NCBI GenBank assembly: GCA_002163975.1
Contig: CP019636.1
Coordinates: 124,001 to 188,000, forward strand
Length of the DNA: 64,000 nt
Origin: Nostocales cyanobacterium HT-58-2
Lineage (GTDB): Bacteria; Cyanobacteriota; Cyanobacteriia; Cyanobacteriales; Nostocaceae
Direction of reading: 5' to 3'
The notes below the pieces were generated by a model. It searched no databases. It saw nothing but the letters and a program-made list of their open reading frames with translations, and had not been told where the DNA came from. A program made the position numbers and the translations under genes. Of this stretch, positions 56,262 to 64,000 are shown piece after piece. Numbering within the stretch: the stretch's first letter is position 1; each line of letters begins with the position of its first letter.

Positions 56262-57059
56262 TTACTCAATTTGAATTGAAGTAGGCGCGTTACCAGTTCC
56301 TGTTGTGGTAAAACTTGTGAGTGGTCTACGAAATTGGGCATAGAGGCGATCGCGCCAAGCGAAGAACGGTTCATAAACAGGATTATCTGCTAATCCAGGC
56401 ACTCCTTTGCCTCTGAGGGTTACTGGTAAATCTAAATAAGGACCATCAGGAAACTTCAGCAATATGGATAAACCCGCCACAGCCAAGTCAGCTAATGTAG
56501 GTTCATCTCCTACTAAATAAGGACTATCTGCTAGCAACAGCGTTAGGGCTTCCAAATCTTGCTTCAAGTCAGTGAGTGCACTGCTGATGACATCTGGGCT
56601 GTAACCTACGCCAAAACCCAACACTTGCAATACATCGTTGGGTACTCCTTGCACTAGAGTTTTGAGGACATCTGGTGTTGTAGTAGGTAGTAAAGACCTG
56701 CGGAAATTCTGGTCTTGACTAATGGCAGAAAACAATGCTTTGCGACTTTTATTGCCAATCGACTCATCCGCCCATTCTTCTATCAGTAAACATAAACCCC
56801 GTTGTTTTGAATCGATTGGTATCAATGGACGTTCTGGATACTTTGAGTCTAAATACTTAGCTATTTTCGTTGAATCTGCTATGTATTTATTACCGTCCTT
56901 TAACACTGGTACTTGCCGCTGACCAGTCAACCGGAATAGTTCTACCTGTCCAATTCCTGGTGTCACCTCAATTTTGCGGTACTCCAGCCCTTTGTAATCG
57001 AGGATGAGACGTACTTTTTCTGAGTATTGAGATAGCTCAAACTGGTATAATTCCAACAT
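56262..57059 (-). CDS. Glutathione S-transferase-family protein
   Basis: The 265-aa protein has a thioredoxin-like N-terminal domain (about 1-80) with LYQFELSQYSEKVRLILDYKG, RQVPVLKDGNKYIADST (cis-Pro and Ser/Thr of the glutathione site), and an all-helical C-terminal domain (about 90-230) with DSPYLVGDEPTLADLAVAGL. The tail beyond residue 230 is unusual. The substrate is unknown; it is a single gene. Confidence 0.85.
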   Translation of the reverse strand: MLELYQFELSQYSEKVRLILDYKGLEYRKIEVTPGIGQVELFRLTGQRQVPVLKDGNKYIADSTKIAKYLDSKYPERPLIPIDSKQRGLCLLIEEWADESIGNKSRKALFSAISQDQNFRRSLLPTTTPDVLKTLVQGVPNDVLQVLGFGVGYSPDVISSALTDLKQDLEALTLLLADSPYLVGDEPTLADLAVAGLSILLKFPDGPYLDLPVTLRGKGVPGLADNPVYEPFFAWRDRLYAQFRRPLTSFTTTGTGNAPTSIQIE

Positions 57060-57712
57060 TTTTCAGTTTCTGTACGTGGTTTACTTATAAATTTTACAAG
57101 TTTATTTTAGTGAAAATAATTTGGTTTTACCATTTCTGCCTGTTAAATTGATACTCAGGTTGAAATCCCGCTTAAATTTTGGATCAATTATTCATTCTTT
57201 AAAAAATAGTTTTTGATAAATCAAATTAAAAATAATTGAAAATTATTGAACCATATTGAATCAGGCTTATTTAATAAGAAAGCTTGTATAATTATTGAGG
57301 TCCATCAAGGATAAATAAACTTTCTCTTTCTATAAATAGCTGTAGAAAATATTTGATTTGTAGATAACAAGACTTTTTATTTTCATCTTAAACAGAGCTA
57401 AATCTCTGAAAAATACTTAAAAATGTTGTATATTATTTTGCTTTTTAGAAGTTGGAATCATGCAATATTGCGGAAAATTTCATTCTAAGGGAACATAATG
57501 GCTAATGAAATCGTCTATGCTTGTTTTGTTTAATTAAATTATGTTGATGTAGACAGTCAAATATACTCATTTTATAAGAAAATTTTGAAATTTCTCATAC
57601 TGATACCTAGCTTATTTATCTATAAAAATCTCACTTCTTTAGTTAGATTTTCCGTGTAGCAAGATGATATAAATCATTATGTAAGTGTGGAAATTAAAGC
57701 CAAACAAAACTT

Positions 57713-58555
57713 ATGAAGGTTGAATACGACAATTTTCTGACAAAGTTGGCTGGCATAGTAGGAGTAACGGGCATCAGCCTCCTTATTGGTCTACCTACTG
57801 GAGCAAGCGAGGTATTAAATCCTAATCCTAGTATTCTCAAGCAAGCAGCGGATAATGGTGGTCAGCGCACTTTAGTAAACACTCAGTACGCACCTACTGA
57901 ACCTGCGTTAAAAGCAATAAAGTCCGAGAAAACGAGAGCGAAAAGCACAATAGTTGCACAAGGACGGCGAGGAGTCAACCCTAACCCCAGTATTTTGCAG
58001 GAGTGTCCATATAACCGTGCTGCTTGTCCTGGTGCTACTCCTGCACCTACACCTCCCACACCTGGTGGAACAGAAGTACCCACAGCACCACCTGCACCTG
58101 GTACAGAGACTCCTTCCAAAGAACCAGCAGCAGGTGCCGACAAGACTATAGTAGGGGTTGCAGAGTCCAACGGCTCCTTTACAGTGCTAACCAAAGCTTT
58201 GAAAGCAGCTGGGCTAGTAGAAACCTTGCAAGGTGAAGGTCCTTTCACTGTTTTCGCACCTACAGATGCAGCTTTTGCCAAACTACCACAAGATGCGGTG
58301 CAAGATTTATTAAAGCCAGAGAATAAAGAAGTTCTGGTGAAGATTTTGCGGTATCACGTGGTACCAGGTTCAGTAGCATCAACTGATTTGAAATCTGGAG
58401 AAGTCAAAAGCATTGAAGGCGGTCCAATTAACGTCAAAGTTGATCCAACCGCTGGTGTCACAGTCAATGATGCTAAAGTCGTTCAGCCTGACATCAAAGC
58501 CAGCAACGGCATTATTCATGTGATTGATACTGTCATTTTGCCTCCCGACTTGTAA
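57713..58555 (+). CDS. Secreted fasciclin (FAS1) protein
   Basis: The 280-aa protein has an N-terminal signal peptide (about 1-33), two copies of NPNPSIL (about 37-43 and 91-97), a Pro/Thr/Ala-rich linker (about 109-145), and one FAS1 domain (about 146-280) with FTVFAPTDAAFAKLP and LRYHVVPGSVAS. FAS1 proteins act in adhesion at the cell surface. It follows a 650-bp AT-rich gap that may hold its promoter, where I see no other feature. Confidence 0.85.
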   Translation: MKVEYDNFLTKLAGIVGVTGISLLIGLPTGASEVLNPNPSILKQAADNGGQRTLVNTQYAPTEPALKAIKSEKTRAKSTIVAQGRRGVNPNPSILQECPYNRAACPGATPAPTPPTPGGTEVPTAPPAPGTETPSKEPAAGADKTIVGVAESNGSFTVLTKALKAAGLVETLQGEGPFTVFAPTDAAFAKLPQDAVQDLLKPENKEVLVKILRYHVVPGSVASTDLKSGEVKSIEGGPINVKVDPTAGVTVNDAKVVQPDIKASNGIIHVIDTVILPPDL

Positions 58556-58682
58556 GTTTTTGATAGATGTAAACTTTGTAACATAAGTCAATTGTAATAA
58601 GTTTTTGGAAATGGGTAATAGGTAATGGGTAATGGGTCTTCCCCTACTAATTACTTGTTACCCATTACTCTAAACGATCGCC

Positions 58683-59945
58683 TCACCCAACAATCTGTCG
58701 AAACATCTCTTCTGTCAGCCATTCTGTTCCAGCGACAAAATTGCGTCCTGGCGTAGGGAGTAACTCTAAATAAGCACCTTGACGAATCAGATGACCGAGT
58801 TTGCCTTTCACCTCGAAGCGATCAAAGATTTCAGCAGCACTCTCCTGCAAACCCAACTTGAGCAGTGTTCCACGTAGATGCACCTGAGCTGCATGAGGTT
58901 GTTTGCCCTCAAGCAAGGCTTTGATGTTGTGGGCGATCGCCCTTCCCTGCTGATAAGCAACCTGAGCTGTGGCAGGTTGAGGGTTTTGGGGATCTGTAGC
59001 ACAATCTCCCCCAGCAAAGACCTCCGGAAAGTCTGGCAGTTGTAAAGTTGATCTCACTATAAGGCGACCTCGCTTATCGCGATGCTCGGCTGCAATGGGT
59101 AATGCTTCAATCAAGGGATGGGTGATTGTCCCAGCTGTCCAGACAATTGTGGAAGTTTGGAGCACATGAGTTTGTCCATTTTGCTCAAATTCCACAGCCT
59201 CTTGATGAATTCTGCGGACTCCAGCTCCCAACAGCAATTCAACAGAAGCAGTCCGCTGACTCAGTGCTAATTGTGCCGTCTTGCGGAGATTTTTGTTAGC
59301 AGCATCCTTGAGAATTTCAGTTCCTCGCTGTAGGATGACGATACGAATATCTTGAGAGTTGCCCCCCAAAGGTGTGTACCAGGTAGGCAGCAAATCTGCC
59401 AAGGTTGCAGCAAGCTCAACACCAGCAGGACCCGCGCCAATGATGGCAATAGTGAGTACCTTGCGGCGCTGCTCTAAATCTTCGGTTTGGCTTGCTTTTT
59501 GAAGACAGCCTCGCAAATGTTTACCTAAGGCAAAGACATCTTGGTCAGTACGAAACGGCAAGGAATATTCTTTTGCGCCCAGAGTTCCAAAGTACCCTGT
59601 GTTACTGCCCAATGCTAGGACAAGATAACGGTAAGTGTACTCTAAACCAGAACTGAACCTAACCTGTTGCTGTTGTAAGTCAATTGCTTGAACGGTATCT
59701 AGAAGGAACGTGATACCGCTTTTGTGGAGTAACTCATCGTAGCGGGGTAAAACCAACTCAAGATTGATTTCGCTGCTGAGAAGTTCATAAAGCAGGGGTT
59801 TGAAAACGAAGCGCCATGATTGGTCTATTAAGATAACAGGACAAGAGCATTGTAAATGCCTCAAGTAGAGTGCTGTGAACAATCCAGTAAAGCCACCGCC
59901 TAAAATCAAGATGGGGAGATTTGTGTTGCTAGTTTGGACTTGCAT
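58683..59945 (-). CDS. NAD(P)/FAD-dependent oxidoreductase (NDH-2-like)
   Basis: The 420-aa flavoprotein has the FAD-binding LILGGGFTGLFTALYLR (about 13-29), the NAD-binding IAIIGAGPAGVELAATLAD (about 164-182), and VFAGGDCA near residue 310. It resembles type II NADH dehydrogenases of cyanobacteria, which oxidise NAD(P)H and pass electrons to quinones. Its C-terminus matches the partial gene at 1-108, so two copies occur in one genome region. Downstream gene order shows no partner. Confidence 0.85.
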   Translation of the reverse strand: MQVQTSNTNLPILILGGGFTGLFTALYLRHLQCSCPVILIDQSWRFVFKPLLYELLSSEINLELVLPRYDELLHKSGITFLLDTVQAIDLQQQQVRFSSGLEYTYRYLVLALGSNTGYFGTLGAKEYSLPFRTDQDVFALGKHLRGCLQKASQTEDLEQRRKVLTIAIIGAGPAGVELAATLADLLPTWYTPLGGNSQDIRIVILQRGTEILKDAANKNLRKTAQLALSQRTASVELLLGAGVRRIHQEAVEFEQNGQTHVLQTSTIVWTAGTITHPLIEALPIAAEHRDKRGRLIVRSTLQLPDFPEVFAGGDCATDPQNPQPATAQVAYQQGRAIAHNIKALLEGKQPHAAQVHLRGTLLKLGLQESAAEIFDRFEVKGKLGHLIRQGAYLELLPTPGRNFVAGTEWLTEEMFRQIVG

Positions 59946-60049
59946 CAGTTACTCAACTCCTCTGCTCAAAAGTTTTGCTGAAGGTTCTAAGGTAACGGGA
60001 GAGCTGCAGTGGATGGAATTGCTACTCGTTGTAGATTTTTTTTACTGAG

Positions 60050-61225
60050 TTATTTCCACCGCGTCATAACCCCAAAGGTAATGACAGCTAAAATCAGCAT
60101 GAATCCTCCTGCCAAGCCATAAGCAGTACCTAAGCCAACCCACTGACTTAAGGGTTGACTGAGAATTGGTGAAGCAAACTGACCGAGGAAAAAACTTGTT
60201 GTCAATCCTCCCAGCACTCGACCCCGTGAGGCAGCAGGCATTACGGAGGTTAGACAAACATTCATGTTGGGCATCAACAGTCCTAATCCAAAACCACCGA
60301 CTGCTAACCCGATAAGAACAACTCCATAAGTTGGGGCAAAACTGATAATTTCATACCCAATGCCCATCAACACAAAAGCGATCGCATAAATACCAACAAA
60401 CGAGAAACGTGTTTTGATGCGCTGATATCCAACAGCGCTTAGAGAACTGAAGAGGGTTGATAGGGCGATCGCCAATCCACTCTGGGATGCATTAGCATTG
60501 CTCAACTGTTTGAGATAGAAGGGCAATTGCACTGGAATCATGTAGAACACCACCTGTGTGACAAAAGCTATTCCGTAGGTCATAATCAGCAATACCCACG
60601 GAAAATGGCTTGGTTGTGGAGGTGTATCGTTGATTTGAGTCGAGGAATTGCTTGTGCGACTAGGTTCAGGCAAAAGCAGGATCAAGGGTAAAAGCAGTAG
60701 GGCGACCAGGTAAATTAAAAACGGCATTCGCCAATAGATATCTGCCAGAAAACCACCTGCTGTTAGAAAAATCACACCCCCTAAACCCATAAATGCTGCC
60801 TGGAAGCCCAGAAATTGAGCGCGGGTTGCACCAACGTAGTAGTCTGCAATCAGAGTTGTGGCTGTGGTCATAATTCCCGCCACACTTAAGCCCAGCAGCG
60901 CCCGCCCTAGTAGAATAACTCCTAGGGAATTTAACACAAAGCCTGAGCTACCAGCCAAACCATACAAGACCACAGCTACACTCAGCAACGGTTTTCGCCC
61001 AAAACGGTCGATAATGACACCTGCAAAGGGAGCACCAATTGCAATGCAGAGTGCGGGAAAAGTCAAAACTAACCTCACCCAGTAATCTACATTTGCGACA
61101 TTGGCAAAATACTCCCGCATTGCAGGTAGTGAAGGTGCGATCGTTGCCCCTGCCATAACAGTTAGGGTACTTGTCATGAGCAGAGTTGCTTTGACCAGAA
61201 ATGAATTAGTTTTTGGCTGCCGCAT
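60050..61225 (-). CDS. MFS transporter
   Basis: The 391-aa protein has 12 predicted membrane segments and the MFS loop motif between TM2 and TM3 (GVIIDRFGRKPLL, about 65-77), typical of drug/H+ antiporters. Length and pattern fit DHA1-like exporters. The substrate is unknown. It is separate from the flavoprotein by 105 bp and from the PaaK-like gene by about 200 bp. Confidence 0.88.
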   Translation of the reverse strand: MRQPKTNSFLVKATLLMTSTLTVMAGATIAPSLPAMREYFANVANVDYWVRLVLTFPALCIAIGAPFAGVIIDRFGRKPLLSVAVVLYGLAGSSGFVLNSLGVILLGRALLGLSVAGIMTTATTLIADYYVGATRAQFLGFQAAFMGLGGVIFLTAGGFLADIYWRMPFLIYLVALLLLPLILLLPEPSRTSNSSTQINDTPPQPSHFPWVLLIMTYGIAFVTQVVFYMIPVQLPFYLKQLSNANASQSGLAIALSTLFSSLSAVGYQRIKTRFSFVGIYAIAFVLMGIGYEIISFAPTYGVVLIGLAVGGFGLGLLMPNMNVCLTSVMPAASRGRVLGGLTTSFFLGQFASPILSQPLSQWVGLGTAYGLAGGFMLILAVITFGVMTRWK

Positions 61226-61427
61226 AATGTGGTGACATAATGGTGAGGTTTTTTTGTGATGGCAAGCTTAGTTTTCTTCAGCACTTATGGTGAAGATGCC
61301 ATAACCTGGCTGATAGTTTTTGTATCTACCTAAAGGTTGAAATTGAGTTTAGGGGATATCCCTCACCATTGTCTTTTCTTTTCTTGTGAAAAATGTCCCA
61401 ATATTGCGAATTTGCTGCAATTTTCGA

Positions 61428-62939
61428 CTATTTACGGGTATAGCGATGCTTGACCCCAATGGGGAAATATTCTGGATCACCTGTTGGGGCTAGTGCAAGA
61501 TGCGGCATTTGATATTCTAAAGGGACGTAATTGGCAAATTCGCTGTTGAGGCGCTTGAGTTGGGTGAGGATAGAGGATGCGATCGCCTGCTTTTTCTCTT
61601 CACTTTCCTTGACTCCTGGTGCTAACTCCACAACCACAGATAAAAATCGGTTCTTATCTGCGTCTTCTTGCACCTGCAACACAAACTTACCTGTCACCCA
61701 TTCTCTAATAACTGGTTGCTCTAATCCTACCGTCACATTTTCTGGATAAATATTCGCTCCAAAGTAAGAAACTGTGAAGTTAGAACGTCCAAAAACATAG
61801 ACAAAAGGTAGTGGACGAATACCTCTTCCTCCCATTTCTTGTAGTTCTGCTACTGGATTGAAGCCATATTTAGCTAAAAACTGGAGCATATTATCGTAAC
61901 TGATGATTCCCCCAGTATCTAAAATGTTGTAACGTATCAGAGGGATGCCATTATCTCCAGAAAAAACCAAAGCGCCATCTATCACTTCAAAAAAGCGACT
62001 TATAGGGTCATATTGTACCAGCGTGGGTAAACGGGATTCTCCAAATAAGGCACGTGCTGCCTCTGGATGATTTGCCAAAAATCGCCGAATGCAGATACTC
62101 AAAGGTGTTTCGTTACCTAATACACCTGCATCTGCTGTGCCGTAGAGTGATGCTGAGTCATAGCAGCAATGTTGCGAACCCACTCTTTCACCAACTAAAC
62201 TGCGCCATTCTTCACTGAACACCTCTCCCGCCATGACTAACTTTATCTGATACCGTTGCCAGTCAATACCACGGGCAATCCCAGTATCAATAATATCTTT
62301 GAGAAATGGTGGATATCCTAACAGGACAACCTGCTCAAAATTGGAACCAAGTTCTTGGACGACTCGAAAAATTTCTTCTTTGTTGTTACCGGGAGTGATC
62401 ACGGTGATAGGATAACCTTTGCTGGCAAGATAGCGACAGCAATTGGTTGTGTACATTCCGCCTACCCATGTTCCTAAAGTGAAACAAATCACCGCTAGGG
62501 TATGTCTTTTATCTGCTTGAAAGCTGTCATGAAATACCTGCTCAAAACGGGTAGCAATTTGCATTTCATCAGCGAAAAAACGGGGCCAGAATGTAGGTTT
62601 TCCCGTCGAACCCGAGGAAACAGCTATCATATCGCATGTTTGTAACTGTCCGTGGCGACACAACTCAGTTAAACGATAACGTTGCAAATAGTTTTCTTTG
62701 GTAAGTTGCGGTAATCTTTGGAAATCCTCAAAGTTTTGGTACTGTTCCGGATTGACTGCATGATGTGCCAAGAAATCTTTGTACGCAGGTACACTAGTAG
62801 CCATATCATGAAATAATGCGATCGCCGCTGCCGAAGTATCAGTATTTATATGCTGTTGTAGTAGTGCTTCGAGAGGAGTCTGTAAAAAGTCTGTAAATGC
62901 TTGAATTGACCGTTGCTTTTGTTCTTCTAAGTTCATCAT
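61428..62939 (-). CDS. Phenylacetate-CoA ligase-like adenylate-forming enzyme
   Basis: The 503-aa protein has the ANL-superfamily P-loop AVSSGSTGKPTFWPR (about 104-118), GYPPFLKDI, and YGTADAGVLGNE in the adenylation core, as in PaaK. It should activate an aryl or acyl carboxylate as the adenylate/CoA thioester. The middle part (residues 145-175, with GTWVGGMYTTNCCRYL) is divergent. No pathway partner is next to it. Confidence 0.82.
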   Translation of the reverse strand: MMNLEEQKQRSIQAFTDFLQTPLEALLQQHINTDTSAAAIALFHDMATSVPAYKDFLAHHAVNPEQYQNFEDFQRLPQLTKENYLQRYRLTELCRHGQLQTCDMIAVSSGSTGKPTFWPRFFADEMQIATRFEQVFHDSFQADKRHTLAVICFTLGTWVGGMYTTNCCRYLASKGYPITVITPGNNKEEIFRVVQELGSNFEQVVLLGYPPFLKDIIDTGIARGIDWQRYQIKLVMAGEVFSEEWRSLVGERVGSQHCCYDSASLYGTADAGVLGNETPLSICIRRFLANHPEAARALFGESRLPTLVQYDPISRFFEVIDGALVFSGDNGIPLIRYNILDTGGIISYDNMLQFLAKYGFNPVAELQEMGGRGIRPLPFVYVFGRSNFTVSYFGANIYPENVTVGLEQPVIREWVTGKFVLQVQEDADKNRFLSVVVELAPGVKESEEKKQAIASSILTQLKRLNSEFANYVPLEYQMPHLALAPTGDPEYFPIGVKHRYTRK

Positions 62940-63149
62940 ATTTTTTTGTGTAAAAACTTTTCTGACTTTTTGCTGAAGTGTAACCTAGACGACTTTTCGT
63001 TGTTGTCAGAATTTTAACCTTTGTTATCTTCCTTCTCACGCTTCTAAAAAAAGAGGGCAAAATATTAAAGATAAAGAGCGGGTTATGCGTAATTGCAGCT
63101 TTCCAATTTGTAGCAACCTATAAAAACCTTTTGTTCATCCCTCAGCGCC

Positions 63150-64000
63150 ATGGACGTTTATTGCAGCAAACAACACGCAAATAATGAGAGTAACCGCTTT
63201 TGCACTCAGTGCGGTGAGCCGTTACCTCTTGCGGTAGGACAGGTTGTTGATAACCGCTACCGGATTATACGTCATTTGGGTCAGGGAGGCTTTGGACGCA
63301 CTTATTTAGCTGAGGATTTAAATCAATCGCAACTTCAGTGTGTGCTGAAGGAGTTTGCACCACAAGTTGAAGAACCACAGGATTTAGAAAAGGCGAAAGA
63401 ACTGTTTGAACGAGAAGCGAGTGTGCTACAAAAACTACAGCATCCTCAAATTCCGCGTTTGCACGCCTCACTACAAGCGCAGTTGAGTCATAAAGATTTT
63501 TTCTTTCTGGTGCAAGACTATGTGGAGGGTGACAACTACTGGGATTTATTAGAAAACCGCATAAATCAGGGGCAAACTTTTAGTGAGGAGGAAGTTGTCA
63601 AACTTCTGCAACAGATGTTGCCTATTTTGTCTTACATCCACTCTCTCAATGTCGTTCACCGCGATATTTCTCCTGATAATATCATTTTGCGGCATACTGA
63701 TAATTTGCCTGTGCTTATTGACTTTGGTGGTGTGAAGCAACTCCCAGCTTCTAAAGGTTTTTGGTTTACCCAAATGGGCGGAATTCGCACACTTTTAGGG
63801 AAAAAAGGCTACGCACCAGAGGAGCAATTGCGTCAGGGAAAAGCATTCCCTTGTAGCGATTTGTACTCTTTGGCTGTGACGGCGTTGGTTTTGTTAACTG
63901 GTCGTCAGGAACCACAACCCCTTTATGATAGCTATCAGGGAACTTGGCGCTGGGGAACGGAAATTAAAGTCAGCCCGAAACTAGAAGCTGTGTTAAAAAA
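63150..64000 (+). CDS. Serine/threonine protein kinase with N-terminal zinc-ribbon (partial)
   Basis: The gene runs off the window end (about 283 codons visible). Residues 1-25 hold a Cys-rich ribbon (YCSKQHANNESNRFCTQC), followed by a Hanks-type kinase domain: glycine loop GQGGFGRTYLAE (about 49-60), ATP lysine in CVLKEFAP, catalytic HRDISPDNII (the usual Lys after Asp is replaced by Ser), and VLIDFGGVKQ (DFG). A TLLGKKGYAPEEQ activation-segment end is visible. The extracellular or further domain is outside the window. Confidence 0.85.
   Translation, partial: MDVYCSKQHANNESNRFCTQCGEPLPLAVGQVVDNRYRIIRHLGQGGFGRTYLAEDLNQSQLQCVLKEFAPQVEEPQDLEKAKELFEREASVLQKLQHPQIPRLHASLQAQLSHKDFFFLVQDYVEGDNYWDLLENRINQGQTFSEEEVVKLLQQMLPILSYIHSLNVVHRDISPDNIILRHTDNLPVLIDFGGVKQLPASKGFWFTQMGGIRTLLGKKGYAPEEQLRQGKAFPCSDLYSLAVTALVLLTGRQEPQPLYDSYQGTWRWGTEIKVSPKLEAVLK

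Noticed and set aside
1-64000. tRNA, rRNA and replication origin
   Set aside because: No cloverleaf with GTTCGAATCC-like T-arm and no rRNA or DnaA-box cluster was recognised by eye.

Overview
The window is chromosomal DNA of a filamentous (Nostocales-like) cyanobacterium. The evidence is the many HIP1 octamers (GCGATCGC), a chlorophyll-biosynthesis cyclase (acsF), the ClpR/ClpP3 pair, a CyaB1-type GAF-GAF-PAS adenylate cyclase of the length known from Anabaena, a group 2 sigma factor, a DUF2996 protein, and dense intergenic repeats. No rRNA, tRNA or CRISPR array was recognised.

Layout. 1-1284: the end of an NDH-2-like flavoprotein and a bestrophin-type channel. 1446-9232: a same-strand sugar-phosphate block (PGI half of the Tal-Pgi family, 6-phosphogluconate dehydrogenase, glucose-6-phosphate dehydrogenase, HAD phosphatase, class I aldolase, ribulose-phosphate epimerase) that could run the oxidative pentose phosphate pathway. 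A canonical pgi lies next to it at 9914-11503. 11.6-12.4 kb: a RelE-like toxin and an antitoxin-like ORF separated by a structured transposon-like remnant. 12.6-14.5 kb: a LivM/LivG-type amino-acid ABC permease and ATPase. 14.6-19.3 kb: an accessory stretch with a TRADD-N-associated-type membrane protein, a peptidoglycan-binding membrane protein, an HTH plus TIR-like regulator behind a cluster of TGCCGC half-sites, and a methyltransferase. 19.7-24.5 kb: a CPA2 antiporter with a Usp-like tail and CyaB1. 24.5-26.1 kb: mobile-element debris with an ORF-less structured RNA candidate. 26.1-36.6 kb: housekeeping genes (acsF, thrC between two ubiquitin-like sulfur carriers, a J-domain protein, clpR-clpP3, a VWA protein, a glyoxalase-like protein).

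36.9-38.5 kb holds a compact three-gene cassette (coiled coil, small unknown, HNH nuclease) that may be an undescribed mobile or defence module. 38.6-44.8 kb: PIN/TRAM protein, hemW, two glycosyltransferases and a deoxyhypusine-synthase-like enzyme. 44.8-46.9 kb: a nested repeat block, a second copy of a 275-bp ORF-less RNA-like repeat (first copy at 32.9-33.1 kb), cobO, and a MITE with TA target duplication. 46.9-50.5 kb: anion-export genes (DUF1634/TauE and a divergent LysR-YeiH pair). 50.7-64 kb: sigma factor, a nucleotidyltransferase cut short by a 16-bp tandem duplication, HerA-like ATPase, GST, fasciclin protein, NDH-2-like flavoprotein, MFS transporter, PaaK-like ligase, and a Ser/Thr kinase cut by the window end.

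The least explained items are the ORF-less structured repeats (three loci with a shared layout of 5' hairpin, -10-like box and 3' AATCCCCG...GTCAA hairpin), the HTH/TIR-like plus methyltransferase island, and the HNH cassette. All functional statements rest on motif recognition by eye; no database search was run.
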